Virus record (IMG/VR): IMGVR_UViG_3300006108_000019
Location: 1 to 52,067 of that record
Strand: one strand, 5' to 3'
From: a virus
Length of the DNA stretch: 52,067 bases
Shown one piece after another: positions 38,071 through 47,036 of the stretch (its first letter is position 1; every line of letters starts with the position of its first letter). The position numbers and the translations under genes were made by a program. Under the pieces are notes generated by a model. It made no database searches. It was not told the DNA's origin and was given only the letters and a program-made list of their open reading frames with translations.

Positions 38071-39975
38071 ATGAATGATGAAAATACAGAATTATATGAT
38101 TTACAGGAAAAAAGATTAACAAAAACTAAGGGTGGAAAAAGTTTTGTTAAGTCAGCCCCAACAAGTCGCTCAGGTGCTGGAACAGTAAATCTTAACGCAA
38201 CTATTATTGAATATCCTCAAGCAAATTTAACTGCGATTCAAGCTCTTCCTGAGCCAATGACGGCTGGAGTTTTAGCTTTTTCTATCGCGGACAATGCTTT
38301 TTATCAGTGGAATGGCTCTTCTTGGGTTGTTTCAACAATTTTAGCAAATCTTCCACAATCACAAATTACAGGTTTAGTAACGGCATTGTCTGGAAAAATG
38401 GCGCTAATATCTGCGCCAACAAACAATCACGTTTTGATAACGAATAATTCTGGTCAAGGGGTTGATTCTGGGGTTCTTTTAACGCAATTTACCCAGCAAG
38501 GCAATACATTTAATACTACAGGTAAGTTGGTGCAATTAACGAGCGATGTTTATCCTACATTGCCTATAGTAGATTCTGGAGCGACTACTGTTAATGATCC
38601 GACCACATCCTCTCCTGCGGAGCTTAACGTAGCTCTTGCCAATATTCATGCGGGCGGTGGGGCTGGAACGGTAACAAACGTTTCAGTAGCTTCAGCTAAT
38701 GGAATGGGCGGGACGGTTGCTACATCAACCACAACGCCAGACATCACATTAACCACTAGCGTAAATGGCGTTGTTAAAGGAAATGGCACGGCATTTGTGG
38801 CCGCGGTAGCAAATACCGATTATCTTCCTGTTGCATCTCCCACCTCGACTGGAACCTTGTCCGCCGAAACATATCAAGGTTCATCCAATATGAACGTAGA
38901 AAGCACTATTCGAGCAACAGGTCAAAACCCTCCTGTCTCTGGAAGCGGTTTAGAGATTGCGTGGGACGGCGCATCTTCACAAATTAGGGCATACAACAGA
39001 ACAACTCCGGGATATTTACCAGGAGCAATTGACGCAAGCACTCTGAATATTAATGCTGCATCTGGTGGTAGTATAAAGCTAGGTGGAAGCCTCGCCCTGT
39101 CAGGGGCGTTAGGGACAGGTATTTTAAAAAATACAACATCAACAGGGGAATTAAGCATTGCTAGCGCAGGCGACTTCCCCACGCTCAATCAAAATACCAC
39201 GGGTTCCGCCGCGCAAATTGGATCGAGTACGTTTGTGGCGCAAGTTGACACCTCTTCACTCACTGCGAATAGAAGCATAGCGATGGGAGATGTTGATGGG
39301 CTTGTTATTCCTCAAGCATTTGAAGCTGAGGCAGGGTATTTAGTCACTGGAATTAATATAGACTCAACCCCCCAAGTAATTGAATTTACCACAGACGGTA
39401 GCGCCACACTTGATACTGGTTCAGGTCCTGGATTGTGGCAATTGCGAGTTAACCAAGCGACAACCTCACAACTTGGAGGCTCTGCGATTGCAACTGACTC
39501 AGCAACTTTGGACGGCCAGGATGAGTCAAGTATTGTCACTCCAAATACATTAAACTCATCGGGGTGCTTATCAAATTTCAAAGCTGTTGCATGGGCTTCT
39601 GGCTTTTCAAGCGGAGTGGTAACAAATGGAGCAATAAATATTACTACTGGAGCTACGCAAGTTTTTGGCAATGGAACCTCTCCTGACGGAACTACTGGCA
39701 TAGTATTAACTCCACAAAGACAATTTGATGTTTTTGTATTGCTAAATTTAAGCTCTGCAGCGGCATCAAGTGTAAATTTTATTATCACAGGCACAAACTG
39801 CACCGTAATTACCGAGGCGCGCGGCATAGGTGCGTCCACAAATAAAGATTTGATTCTGAAGGCTACTGTTATAACGTCAAACCTATCCTCACCAACTATT
39901 ACGGTTGTCGCCAGTGGTTTGTTGGGGGGCGTTCAGATTATAAATGATTCATTTTTACATATTTTAGAACAATAG
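38071..39975 (+). CDS. Long tail fibre protein, 634 aa
   Basis: Contains the fibre-type repeat GTVTNVSVASANGMGGTVAT ... TTSVNGVVKGNGTAFVAAVA NTDYL, plus QITGLVTALSGKM. Ser/Thr/Gly-rich shaft, N-terminus basic and probably virion-bound; the C-terminal third lacks a known tip. No chaperone gene is evident. Confidence 0.78.
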   Translation: MNDENTELYDLQEKRLTKTKGGKSFVKSAPTSRSGAGTVNLNATIIEYPQANLTAIQALPEPMTAGVLAFSIADNAFYQWNGSSWVVSTILANLPQSQITGLVTALSGKMALISAPTNNHVLITNNSGQGVDSGVLLTQFTQQGNTFNTTGKLVQLTSDVYPTLPIVDSGATTVNDPTTSSPAELNVALANIHAGGGAGTVTNVSVASANGMGGTVATSTTTPDITLTTSVNGVVKGNGTAFVAAVANTDYLPVASPTSTGTLSAETYQGSSNMNVESTIRATGQNPPVSGSGLEIAWDGASSQIRAYNRTTPGYLPGAIDASTLNINAASGGSIKLGGSLALSGALGTGILKNTTSTGELSIASAGDFPTLNQNTTGSAAQIGSSTFVAQVDTSSLTANRSIAMGDVDGLVIPQAFEAEAGYLVTGINIDSTPQVIEFTTDGSATLDTGSGPGLWQLRVNQATTSQLGGSAIATDSATLDGQDESSIVTPNTLNSSGCLSNFKAVAWASGFSSGVVTNGAINITTGATQVFGNGTSPDGTTGIVLTPQRQFDVFVLLNLSSAAASSVNFIITGTNCTVITEARGIGASTNKDLILKATVITSNLSSPTITVVASGLLGGVQIINDSFLHILEQ

Positions 39976-39986
39976 GAGATAAAATA

Positions 39987-40268
39987 ATGGGTTTAAATTT
40001 AAGTCTTTCAAATTTTGAAGAAGTCGTGCAAGGAATTGTGTCGGCTGTCACAGTAAATCCAATTGCTGGAAGCATCAACATCATAAAAGGTGTTGCTGAT
40101 ATTTTTGGATGGGAGCAAGAAACGACAACGCAAGCAAAAGTGGCGACAGAATTACCAGCGGCTGCAGCTATTGCCACGCCAACCGAAAAAGAACAACTTT
40201 TGCAATTAGCTTTACAATTGCAAACTCAACAAGCAGCACTTGATCAAAATATTTTAAATCAGGGGTAA
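39987..40268 (+). CDS. Unknown small protein, 93 aa
   Basis: MGLNLSLSNFEEVVQGIVSA, then NPIAGSINIIKGVADIFGWE and an Ala/Gln-rich helix. Amphipathic rather than transmembrane. Next to two membrane proteins in a lysis-like slot. Confidence 0.6.
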   Translation: MGLNLSLSNFEEVVQGIVSAVTVNPIAGSINIIKGVADIFGWEQETTTQAKVATELPAAAAIATPTEKEQLLQLALQLQTQQAALDQNILNQG

Positions 40269-40328
40269 AATGTATTGCTTGGAATACTATTGACTGGGTT
40301 AAGACAATTATTGCTAGGAAGATAAAGA

Positions 40329-40604
40329 TTGGAAAAAAAAGATGAACAATTAAATGTTAAAAAGCTATTAAAAAATAAAATTGTTTTATTTGGCATTGGC
40401 GTTGCGTTCGCTATTTATGGAATATTTCAACTCGGCGTTCATGTTGCGCCAATAATGCCAGTGCAGAGCGGTGTAGATGTTGCTCAAGATTTTGAAAGTC
40501 GATTGGACGCGCAGGACACAGAAATACAGGAGATACAGGCTCAATTAAATGCTACAAACGAGGTTTTGATTGAGCTACAACAAGAGAACAAAAAAGGTAA
40601 TTAA
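40329..40604 (+). CDS. Membrane protein with coiled-coil tail, 91 aa (TTG start)
   Basis: TTG at 40329 is 7 nt after AGGAAG and no in-frame ATG is near. A membrane helix (KIVLFGIGVAFAIYGIFQL) is followed by an acidic coiled coil (DAQDTEIQEIQAQLNATNEV). The shape resembles inner-membrane spanins or small holins; neither can be proven. Confidence 0.55.
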   Translation: MEKKDEQLNVKKLLKNKIVLFGIGVAFAIYGIFQLGVHVAPIMPVQSGVDVAQDFESRLDAQDTEIQEIQAQLNATNEVLIELQQENKKGN

Positions 40605-40605
40605 T

Positions 40606-41046
40606 ATGAAAAAAATACTAAATAAAATTGCTAATGCAAGCATTACAAAAGAAACCATTCTTAAGCTTTTAATAGGGCTTGGACTTGGCTTTACCACAAT
40701 ACTAATTGGTGAGGCATTAAGCATGCTGGTTTTGGAGCGACAGATAGCCGTTTATTATGGAACATCATTTGCTACAGCAATGCTGCTTATGGTAATCCTT
40801 GCCTGGGGATTTATTGTCATTAAAGACTGGAAAGATTTGTTCATGTTTTCGCTAAACGCTCCAATCACTGTTTGTTATATTGGGTTTGTATTTGAGATAT
40901 TTAAAACAGGACTTGGACCAGCATTATTATTTGGCATATTTGATGCTGAAGTATCTGGAATACTGTTCAATTATTCAACATGTTTATCAATAATTTCTGT
41001 TGGATATTTTGTAATTAAGCGGTTATATTCTAGCGCCCTCAAGTGA
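40606..41046 (+). CDS. Four-helix membrane protein, holin candidate, 146 aa
   Basis: MKKILNKIANASITKETILK then hydrophobic segments LLIGLGLGFTTILIGEALSM, FATAMLLMVILAWGFIVI, FSLNAPITVCYIGFVFEIF and LFNYSTCLSIISVGYFVI. AAGG precedes this ATG. Ends the rightward module and overlaps the opposing helicase gene by 24 bp. Confidence 0.6.
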   Translation: MKKILNKIANASITKETILKLLIGLGLGFTTILIGEALSMLVLERQIAVYYGTSFATAMLLMVILAWGFIVIKDWKDLFMFSLNAPITVCYIGFVFEIFKTGLGPALLFGIFDAEVSGILFNYSTCLSIISVGYFVIKRLYSSALK

Positions 41047-42636
41047 CCATTCCCTGTCAAGAATTTTTGGATATTTTCCATTAAAATTTACCAATATTTT
41101 GTCTGGAATAAATATCTCTGTTTTCTCCGCTTCTGATACGGTGGATGGTGGCAGCCTTCCCATTTTATTATAAAAATTGAAAACATTTTTCTTTGAGTAT
41201 GGGTCATTATGCTCAATGCAAAGATATTCTGAATAAGGTTTTTTATTATCACAAATATAAGTTACCCGAAGACAGTCGGGCTTCCCCTCTTTTTTATGGC
41301 GATTTTTTGTTACGAACTTAACCCCAATCCACTCGGGAGGCTTTATTGATGATATTAAATCACCAACCGCCGCCTCTTTTTCAATCTTACGAGTTATCAT
41401 AAATCCATGACCGCAAAACGGACAAGTCTCACATTTTGCGCCAACTTCCTGTCCGCACTTCAAGCATTCTTTTTTGGAGCTTTCAACAACTTCTTTACCT
41501 TCTTTATTACGCTTAACTTTTTCTGGTGGAGGCTCAATTTTATCAATAGCTCCATGTCGATCGAAATTTTGACCGTAATCTAAAATTAAACAATTATGTT
41601 TGTTTTCGTATAGCCTAAATCCCCTACCATACATTTGAAGCAATAGGTTTGTTGAGTGTATTGCCCTTAAAATAATGATAACGTCTAATATAGGGCAATC
41701 TGTGCCTGTTGTTAGTGCGTCTACAGTTATAAGCCATCTCACCTTTCCCGATTTAAATCGAGCCAAAGAGCCTAGCCTATCCTTTGTTTTAGATGTGACC
41801 AATTCGCAAGATTCGCCAATCTCTCTTAGGAATTTCAAGACATCATCGCACATACGAAGCGAGGGACAGAATATAAATCCAGCCTTTCTGTCTCTGCCCA
41901 GAGAGACAGCCTCTTTCAATGCTGGGTAAATAATCTTTAACATTGAAGCCTCAACTGATGAGGTTGTATATTCATTATTCATTTTGTTTATTTTTAAATC
42001 AGTAAAATCTCCAACAATTTTTTTATCTTCTTCTGAGGGTGTAACTACCGGACAAATTCTGCCCTCCTCAAACATTTTCTTTAGCGGTATTTCATAAACT
42101 ATAGCATCAAACAATGAGTCATCGCCGTTTAGCAATGATCCATTATCCATGCGCCACGGCGTACCAGTCATTCCTGCAATTCGCATTTGTGGGTTTATTT
42201 TAAGAAGTTCATTGATGAAATCCCTGTATTGTCCTTGGCTTGAGCTTGGTATTAAGTGAGCCTCATCAATGATGAGCAAATCAATTTTACCAACAAATAA
42301 ATGTTTACCATGCAATGATTGTATGCTTCCAAATATTACATTGTGTTGAAGGCATTTCTTTTTGAGCCCCGCATTGTAAATGCTAAATTTAATATCAGGG
42401 CATACGGATTTAAAGGCTTTTGAATTATGATCAACCAAATCCATTTTATGAACAATAGACAAAATCCTGCATTCTGGCTTTCTTTTTAAAAGGTATTGAA
42501 TTATCCCTGCTCCAATGATTGATTTACCGCCTGCTGGTGGAACAACAATCAATCCGCTTCTATTTTCTTTATTAGCGCGGTAGTACTGGAATAAAGCATC
42601 AATAGCTTCTTGTTGTTCTGGTCTAAATTCAATCAT
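41023..42636 (-). CDS. SF2 DEAH-type helicase with zinc-ribbon tail, 537 aa
   Basis: Motif I PPAGGKS (33-39), II DEAH (124-127), III TGTP (157-160), VI QMYGRGFR (334-341). A C-terminal ribbon CLKCGQE...CETCPFCGH (391-410) follows, then a ~120-residue domain. This layout is that of phage UvsW/ResIII-like helicases acting in recombination or replication restart. Overlaps the next gene by ATGA. Confidence 0.9.
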   Translation of the reverse strand: MIEFRPEQQEAIDALFQYYRANKENRSGLIVVPPAGGKSIIGAGIIQYLLKRKPECRILSIVHKMDLVDHNSKAFKSVCPDIKFSIYNAGLKKKCLQHNVIFGSIQSLHGKHLFVGKIDLLIIDEAHLIPSSSQGQYRDFINELLKINPQMRIAGMTGTPWRMDNGSLLNGDDSLFDAIVYEIPLKKMFEEGRICPVVTPSEEDKKIVGDFTDLKINKMNNEYTTSSVEASMLKIIYPALKEAVSLGRDRKAGFIFCPSLRMCDDVLKFLREIGESCELVTSKTKDRLGSLARFKSGKVRWLITVDALTTGTDCPILDVIIILRAIHSTNLLLQMYGRGFRLYENKHNCLILDYGQNFDRHGAIDKIEPPPEKVKRNKEGKEVVESSKKECLKCGQEVGAKCETCPFCGHGFMITRKIEKEAAVGDLISSIKPPEWIGVKFVTKNRHKKEGKPDCLRVTYICDNKKPYSEYLCIEHNDPYSKKNVFNFYNKMGRLPPSTVSEAEKTEIFIPDKILVNFNGKYPKILDREWSLEGARI

Positions 42637-42869
42637 TTTTCAAATATCAATTTAAGATTAAGCGATTTGATTCTGTTATTTCCAAAATCAAAACCAGCCT
42701 CGGTCAATAAGGCAATTCCTTGAGTTTTTTCAAGCTCTTTAATATATTTTTCAATATCATCAATATATCTTTCGATCACAAACTTAATTGAATGGTCTCC
42801 AATAATTAAATGTCCATGCTTAATTTTATACTCTTCATCCCTCTTTAAAAAATATGAATCACTCATCAA
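42633..42869 (-). CDS. Unknown small protein, 78 aa
   Basis: MMSDSYFLKRDEEYKIKHGH, then FVIERYIDDIEKYIKELEKT. Coupled to helicase and to the gene upstream. Possibly a replication accessory; no motif. Confidence 0.6.
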   Translation of the reverse strand: MMSDSYFLKRDEEYKIKHGHLIIGDHSIKFVIERYIDDIEKYIKELEKTQGIALLTEAGFDFGNNRIKSLNLKLIFEK

Positions 42870-43162
42870 CGATTCTCCTCATAAAGACCCTTTGGATTAT
42901 TTTTTTTAACGCACAAAAGCTCTTTTTCTAAACTTAATATTTTTTCGTTTAATAAACTAATTTCACTCCTAATTTTTTTCTCTTCACTACTAATTTCTTG
43001 CTCTTCACTTTCTAAAAAATAAACGCCACAAGAAATTGAATTTTCTATAGACTCTATTTGCTCTTTAGTTGGAAACATGATAAATGTTACTTTGTTGGTT
43101 TTTTTATCAACATCACAAGATAACACGTATGGTCTCACAATATTTTCATCTTTAAATTTCAT
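42866..43162 (-). CDS. Coiled-coil protein, 98 aa
   Basis: MKFKDENIVRPYVLSCDVDK start with GGGAGA before it; beta-rich half, then a coiled coil (EKKIRSEISLLNEKILSLEK). An ATG at 43177 has no ribosome site. Overlaps the nuclease gene. Confidence 0.6.
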   Translation of the reverse strand: MKFKDENIVRPYVLSCDVDKKTNKVTFIMFPTKEQIESIENSISCGVYFLESEEQEISSEEKKIRSEISLLNEKILSLEKELLCVKKNNPKGLYEENR

Positions 43163-44201
43163 CAACAATTCTCCCATTAAATTTCTCTTTAATTATCTTA
43201 ATATTTTCATCCTCAATCATTTCATAGCCAACGCCTTTTAACTCCCAAGAACTAAAATGCATTCCATCTTTTTGATTGCCAAGAATAATAGCAATATCAT
43301 TTTTTGTTTTCATCAATACTTCAATATCATCTAAATCATCAGATTCTTCAATAGCCTCAAACTTTAACCCTGTTAATAAATCATAACGATAAATATGGTG
43401 AGAGCAACCCTTATCTTGAATATTTCTTGGTATTTGGGAGCCTGCATCTCTGAATTTTTGATTCTTCTGCTCATGGTAAAGACAAGTCCAGCCGCCATCC
43501 TTTGTTGGCTCTGAAAATATACATGTTCTGCAATTAATGTCTGGCACTTTTCGTCCTCGGCATATTTCTTTCATGGGACACATATTTTTGCATCTGTAAT
43601 CATCTTCGTCTTCATTAATGACGGGAGGAATATCACCAAATACCAATTCAGAACCAGTTAAATCATCAAACACAATGCGCTCATCGCGCTCAAATATAAT
43701 TTCATGAATTTCTTTGCTGTTTTCGTCTCTGGCAACAAAATAGCAATATTTAATTCCAAGCTTGTACATATAGAATTGACATTGCATGAAGTATTGATAT
43801 TCTTTGGCAACAATGCCATGCTTAACAAGCGCATTAAATCTTGTTTGCGACATTGTTTTGCATTCCCACAAAATGCGTTCATCCGGCATGTCTGGCAATC
43901 CAGACTCTATCACACCATCAGGTATTCCGACTAGATGTCCATTTAAAGACTCTAGTCGCTCGCCTTTTTTTATTTTAACGCAGATAGCCAAAAGATTATT
44001 GAAGAACTCTTCTTCAAATAAATTTCCAGCTTTAAATCTTGCTAATTTGTTAGCCGTAAAGGTAGCTTTCTCAACGTTTCTAAATTTAAGAAAACGATAA
44101 CGTTTACAATCATGACCTAAGTCTCCCGCATGGAGAGAATTATCATATTTTAATTCTTGATATTTTTCAATGTACTGATTAATTAATTCTAGTGTTTTCA
44201 T
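43152..44201 (-). CDS. PD-(D/E)XK nuclease, Cas4/RecB-like with Cys cluster, 349 aa
   Basis: GHLVGIPDGVIE (Asp95) and LWECKTMSQT (Glu113-x-Lys115) give the PD-ExK core, followed by QYFMQCQFYMYKLG (motif QxxxY). Cys32 before it and CKNMCPMKEIC ... NCRTC (204-227) after it could hold an Fe-S cluster as in Cas4/AddB. An extra CLYH segment follows. Likely 5'-3' exonuclease partner of the RecA-like ATPase and helicase. Confidence 0.8.
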   Translation of the reverse strand: MKTLELINQYIEKYQELKYDNSLHAGDLGHDCKRYRFLKFRNVEKATFTANKLARFKAGNLFEEEFFNNLLAICVKIKKGERLESLNGHLVGIPDGVIESGLPDMPDERILWECKTMSQTRFNALVKHGIVAKEYQYFMQCQFYMYKLGIKYCYFVARDENSKEIHEIIFERDERIVFDDLTGSELVFGDIPPVINEDEDDYRCKNMCPMKEICRGRKVPDINCRTCIFSEPTKDGGWTCLYHEQKNQKFRDAGSQIPRNIQDKGCSHHIYRYDLLTGLKFEAIEESDDLDDIEVLMKTKNDIAIILGNQKDGMHFSSWELKGVGYEMIEDENIKIIKEKFNGRIVDEI

Positions 44202-44514
44202 TTAATATCACCTTGTTTCCTTCTAAATCTATTTCATAAACCCCAAAAACCGCTTTGCAAATCCGCGCTGGATCTCCCATTCCAAAAGGATAATCAGTAA
44301 AAAACCTAACAGACAAATAAGAATTATCATCAAATAAATAAATAATTGATTTTTTATAACAGCCATGGGTTATTTTTTGCAATTCAATTTCTTCTATAAT
44401 CCTGTAGTCAACGCCTCTTGTTTCATTAAAAAAACACATAGAATTATATCCAAAAGAAAACCCATTATTATATTTTTCAAATATTATTTCTGCTTTAGAT
44501 TTAGAAACCCTCAT
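44179..44514 (-). CDS. Unknown protein, 111 aa
   Basis: MRVSKSKAEIIFEKYNNGFS, TRGVDYRIIEEIELQKITHG, YLSVRFFTDYPFGMGDPARI. Overlaps the nuclease gene. Beta-rich, no known family. Confidence 0.6.
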   Translation of the reverse strand: MRVSKSKAEIIFEKYNNGFSFGYNSMCFFNETRGVDYRIIEEIELQKITHGCYKKSIIYLFDDNSYLSVRFFTDYPFGMGDPARICKAVFGVYEIDLEGNKVILNENTRIN

Positions 44515-44516
44515 TC

Positions 44517-44609
44517 TTAATAACCCCCTTTTTCAAAATTGTCTTTTTTGCTTACTTTAAAGCAAGTGAGCTGAACATCCTCTTCCTCTACCTCAACCAT
44601 TTCACTCAT
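44517..44609 (-). CDS. Acidic microprotein, 30 aa
   Basis: MSEMVEVEEEDVQLTCFKVS after GAGGGTGAC. Ends 3 nt before the next gene. Short but well placed; function unknown. Confidence 0.5.
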   Translation of the reverse strand: MSEMVEVEEEDVQLTCFKVSKKDNFEKGGY

Positions 44610-44668
44610 GTCACCCTCAATTCGCCCCTTGCGGGGCGATAATAATTAATCTTCCTTTTTTGATCCCA

Positions 44669-44887
44669 TCAAGAGCCAGAGCCATCGCCAGAGCCAGAGC
44701 CATCGCCAGAGCCATAGCCAAAGCCAGAGCCATCGCCATAGCCAAAGCCAGAGCCATCGCCATCGCCAGAGCCAAAGCCAGAGCCATCGCCATCGCCATA
44801 GCCAAAGCCAGAGCCATCGCCAGAGCCAGAGCCATCGCCAGAGCCAGAGCCATGATGTCGAGTTTTAATCTTCAATAAATTTGACAT
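44669..44887 (-). CDS. Gly-dipeptide repeat protein (GS/GD/GY/GF), 72 aa, frame uncertain
   Basis: MSNLLKIKTRHH then about 30 Gly-X dipeptides with X = Ser, Asp, Tyr or Phe. The ATG overlaps the gene upstream. A competing minus frame 44853-44617 reads ALALAM repeats and ends DGIKKGRLIIIAPQ next to the following ribosome site. I favour the Gly-X frame because the variable codon changes the residue type only there, but neither has a good ribosome site. Confidence 0.4.
   Translation of the reverse strand: MSNLLKIKTRHHGSGSGDGSGSGDGSGFGYGDGDGSGFGSGDGDGSGFGYGDGSGFGYGSGDGSGSGDGSGS
44675..44854. repeat. Hexanucleotide array, 30 units of GCCANN
   Basis: Thirty exact-length 6-bp units GCCAGA, GCCATC, GCCATA or GCCAAA (last GCCATG) without a gap, about 55-60% GC. 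Open in all but one frame. A GC-rich GCAA-loop hairpin CGCCCC/GGGGCG lies just left (44623-44638). Confidence 0.85.
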
Positions 44888-45233
44888 AAGTTGATTCAGC
44901 CTCTATTGTGGTTGTAATAAATTCAATAACGTTTGTTAAATAAACTTCTCCTGTTTTATTTAATCTGCCGCCTTTGATTCCGTTATTTGCAACAGAGCTT
45001 AAGGATAAACCACCGTCAGTCCATTTCCATAATCTAATAGCATTAGATAGTTTAACTTCCATTCCGTTTGCATATACAACATCCCCAATATGTACCCCAG
45101 CACTATAGGTGCGGATCAAGCATCTTTTGCCTAGCATTGGATGTGAACACGATATTTCACTTTCCTTTTTACTGCTGTCATCGTTTAATAATTTCATTAA
45201 TTCAATAGCTTCTTTTAATTTTTCAATATTCAT
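44865..45233 (-). CDS. DUF6948-like phage protein, 122 aa
   Basis: HPMLGKRCLIRTYSAGVHIG, DVVYANGMEVKLSNAIRLWK and WTDGGLSLSSVANNGIKG are the conserved blocks of a widespread phage family of unknown role. Start MNIEKLKEAIELMK chosen for GGAAGAG upstream. Sits beside DUF669, as often seen. Confidence 0.75.
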   Translation of the reverse strand: MNIEKLKEAIELMKLLNDDSSKKESEISCSHPMLGKRCLIRTYSAGVHIGDVVYANGMEVKLSNAIRLWKWTDGGLSLSSVANNGIKGGRLNKTGEVYLTNVIEFITTTIEAESTYVKFIED

Positions 45234-45235
45234 AA

Positions 45236-45733
45236 TTACTCTTCCCAAGGCTCTTCAACATCATCAGATATTGAGCCAGTTGCAGTTGACGGAAAAGATG
45301 TGCTTGGTTTTTTCACATCCTTAACTTCTGAGTACCCCTCGTTATTTATTTTTGTCTCAAACTTTCCTGTCTCTTTATTTTTCCAGGGTTTTGAAGCTTT
45401 GCGATGTAGAATTACTTCCATATTGCCAAACTCCGCCGTATCTCCAACAACCTTTCCATGAATATCATATAGGTCATAAAGTCTTTTGTTTGAATTTTTA
45501 ACAAGCCATGATTGATTGTGGCTTGTAAAGATTAAGTCAGAAATAACCTTGCCTTGCAATTCACCATCAACTACTTGCCATTTAAATAAAACTCCTGATC
45601 CATTAGCGCTGGACCAATCTGTTGCCTCCGTTAGAAAGCAATGGTAATCTCCCGCTGGGTATTCTTCAAAATCATTTTTATTAGCCTCTTCTCTGCTCAT
45701 TAAGTTTTTTGTATCAATTAACGCCATTTTCAT
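45236..45733 (-). CDS. DUF669-like single-strand-binding candidate, 165 aa
   Basis: DFEEYPAGDYHCFLTEATDW, GVLFKWQVVDGELQGKVISD, HRKASKPWKNKETGKFETKI and the acidic end DDVEEPWEE. OB-like with SSB-type acidic tail; DUF669 genes flank RecA-like ATPases in many phages. Start at 45733 or 45727. Confidence 0.78.
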   Translation of the reverse strand: MKMALIDTKNLMSREEANKNDFEEYPAGDYHCFLTEATDWSSANGSGVLFKWQVVDGELQGKVISDLIFTSHNQSWLVKNSNKRLYDLYDIHGKVVGDTAEFGNMEVILHRKASKPWKNKETGKFETKINNEGYSEVKDVKKPSTSFPSTATGSISDDVEEPWEE

Positions 45734-46634
45734 TTACCTCTTTTGTTTTGTTAAAGTTGCTTATATAGTTTTTTATTGCTGGTAATAATGGATTCTCACC
45801 TACGGTATAAAGAATCTTATTTTCACCTGACAATCTGTTTTTTGCATTGTGATAATTAATGTTATCACCCATAATTAAATATTTAGCATAGTTTCCAAGC
45901 GCTGTAGGCTTCTCGTAGTTAGAATCCTTAATTCCATCAATGCTTGCCTTTGAGACCTGAACCGACATGTCAATATAGGCAACAATATCAGAGATTGATG
46001 TATATGCTTGTGTTGCCATTTGCTGGTCATTCTTTCCAGCAGAAATCAAACTAAACGATGTGACATCATAAGATTGACCTTCTGCCGTTTTAATCTCGAT
46101 CCTACTGGTTTGAAATAAAAGAACAAATGAAACGCCTTTTGCTGAAATAGCTTTAATTAAATTAGCAACACGAGTATTGTAATTCTTCACCATGCCAGCA
46201 GCTTTAAAGAAACCGCCATTCGCTCCGCCAACTGTCATTTTTTTCAATGCTTCTTTTTTATCAGCCTCTACAGTTATTTTCTGCATCTCGTCTGCGTTGG
46301 CGAGCATTTCTGTTTCATACATATTGCTAAATTGCGTTACGGTGTCAATGACAACTGTTTTATATTCTATTTTTTCTTGCTTATTTAATTCTTCTAATGT
46401 TTCAATTAATTGATCTGAATTTGTACCTACATCAGTTTTAAATACTGTTTTACCAATTTTTTCAACCAATTTTGGATGCTTAACGCCATCCTCACCCTGA
46501 ATTAACAGGATTGGCGAACGCCAGCCCGTTAATGCTAAAGGAGTTTTTCCCATACCATTTGCTCCAGCAATACTAATTACTAACCCGCTTGGTTTTAATT
46601 CATTTCCACTTTTTACTGTTTTTAATAAACTCAT
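45714..46634 (-). CDS. RecA-like recombinase/ATPase (Sak4/AAA_24 type), 306 aa
   Basis: Walker A GANGMGKT (24-31), Walker B KTVVIDTVT (92-100), then KALISAKGVSFVLLFQTSRI-like sensor region. This is the phage single-strand annealing/RecA-core ATPase class that works with an SSB (DUF669 next door). Start MSLLKTVKSGNELK follows AGGAGAAAAT. An upstream open frame is not used. Confidence 0.85.
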   Translation of the reverse strand: MSLLKTVKSGNELKPSGLVISIAGANGMGKTPLALTGWRSPILLIQGEDGVKHPKLVEKIGKTVFKTDVGTNSDQLIETLEELNKQEKIEYKTVVIDTVTQFSNMYETEMLANADEMQKITVEADKKEALKKMTVGGANGGFFKAAGMVKNYNTRVANLIKAISAKGVSFVLLFQTSRIEIKTAEGQSYDVTSFSLISAGKNDQQMATQAYTSISDIVAYIDMSVQVSKASIDGIKDSNYEKPTALGNYAKYLIMGDNINYHNAKNRLSGENKILYTVGENPLLPAIKNYISNFNKTKEVNENGVN

Positions 46635-46665
46635 TTTAATTTTCTCCTCTCTTTTTTCTATATAT

Positions 46666-46932
46666 TTAATCATTTTTACATTTATGATTCGGATAAGCAA
46701 CCTCAGTCTCAAATAATCCTGAATTAATATTTATATCCTCACCTATGTTCTCTTGTATTAATTTACAGCAAAAGCCACACCATATTTTTACATCTTGTTT
46801 AATTGTTTCTTTCCCTATCTCTCTCCACAAACAACTAGCAAGATTTTCTTCGCTACCTTTTTGAAATGACCAAAGATAATCTTCAAAAAAATTAAGTAAA
46901 TCGTTATAAGATATTAATTTTTTATCGATCAC
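46666..46932 (-). CDS. Unknown Cys-containing protein, 88 aa (GTG start)
   Basis: GTG overlaps the TGA of the gene upstream. Product MIDKKLISYNDLLNFFEDYL, SCLWREIGKETI and WCGFCCKLIQENIG. A CxxCC group and final HKC may bind metal. Unknown. Confidence 0.6.
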   Translation of the reverse strand: MIDKKLISYNDLLNFFEDYLWSFQKGSEENLASCLWREIGKETIKQDVKIWCGFCCKLIQENIGEDININSGLFETEVAYPNHKCKND

Positions 46933-47036
46933 TTCAACCCTCCAAAATACCCAGTTAATTCACAATATTCACATTCGTTATTTTCAATTTCATTTTCTTC
47001 AATTAATTCAACCTCACAATTTTTACAATTATTCAT
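46929..47036 (-). CDS. Double-CxxC zinc microprotein, 35 aa
   Basis: MNNCKNCEVELIEENE and NNECEYCELTGYFGG give CxxC pairs at 4/7 and 22/25, a minimal zinc ribbon. GAGGAAA precedes the ATG. Confidence 0.65.
   Translation of the reverse strand: MNNCKNCEVELIEENEIENNECEYCELTGYFGGLK

Noticed and set aside
41675-41929. Rightward frame antisense to the helicase
   Set aside because: It has no ribosome site and lies inside a gene with full SF2 motifs.
44623-44638. CGCCCC/GGGGCG hairpin as a terminator
   Set aside because: No T-run follows on the minus strand and the plus-strand T-run is about 15 nt away. Transcription must also continue to the nuclease and helicase.
44660-44878. Rightward ARAIAK-repeat frame over the hexanucleotide array
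   Set aside because: It runs against all neighbouring genes and has no ribosome site. It is open only because every unit begins GCC.
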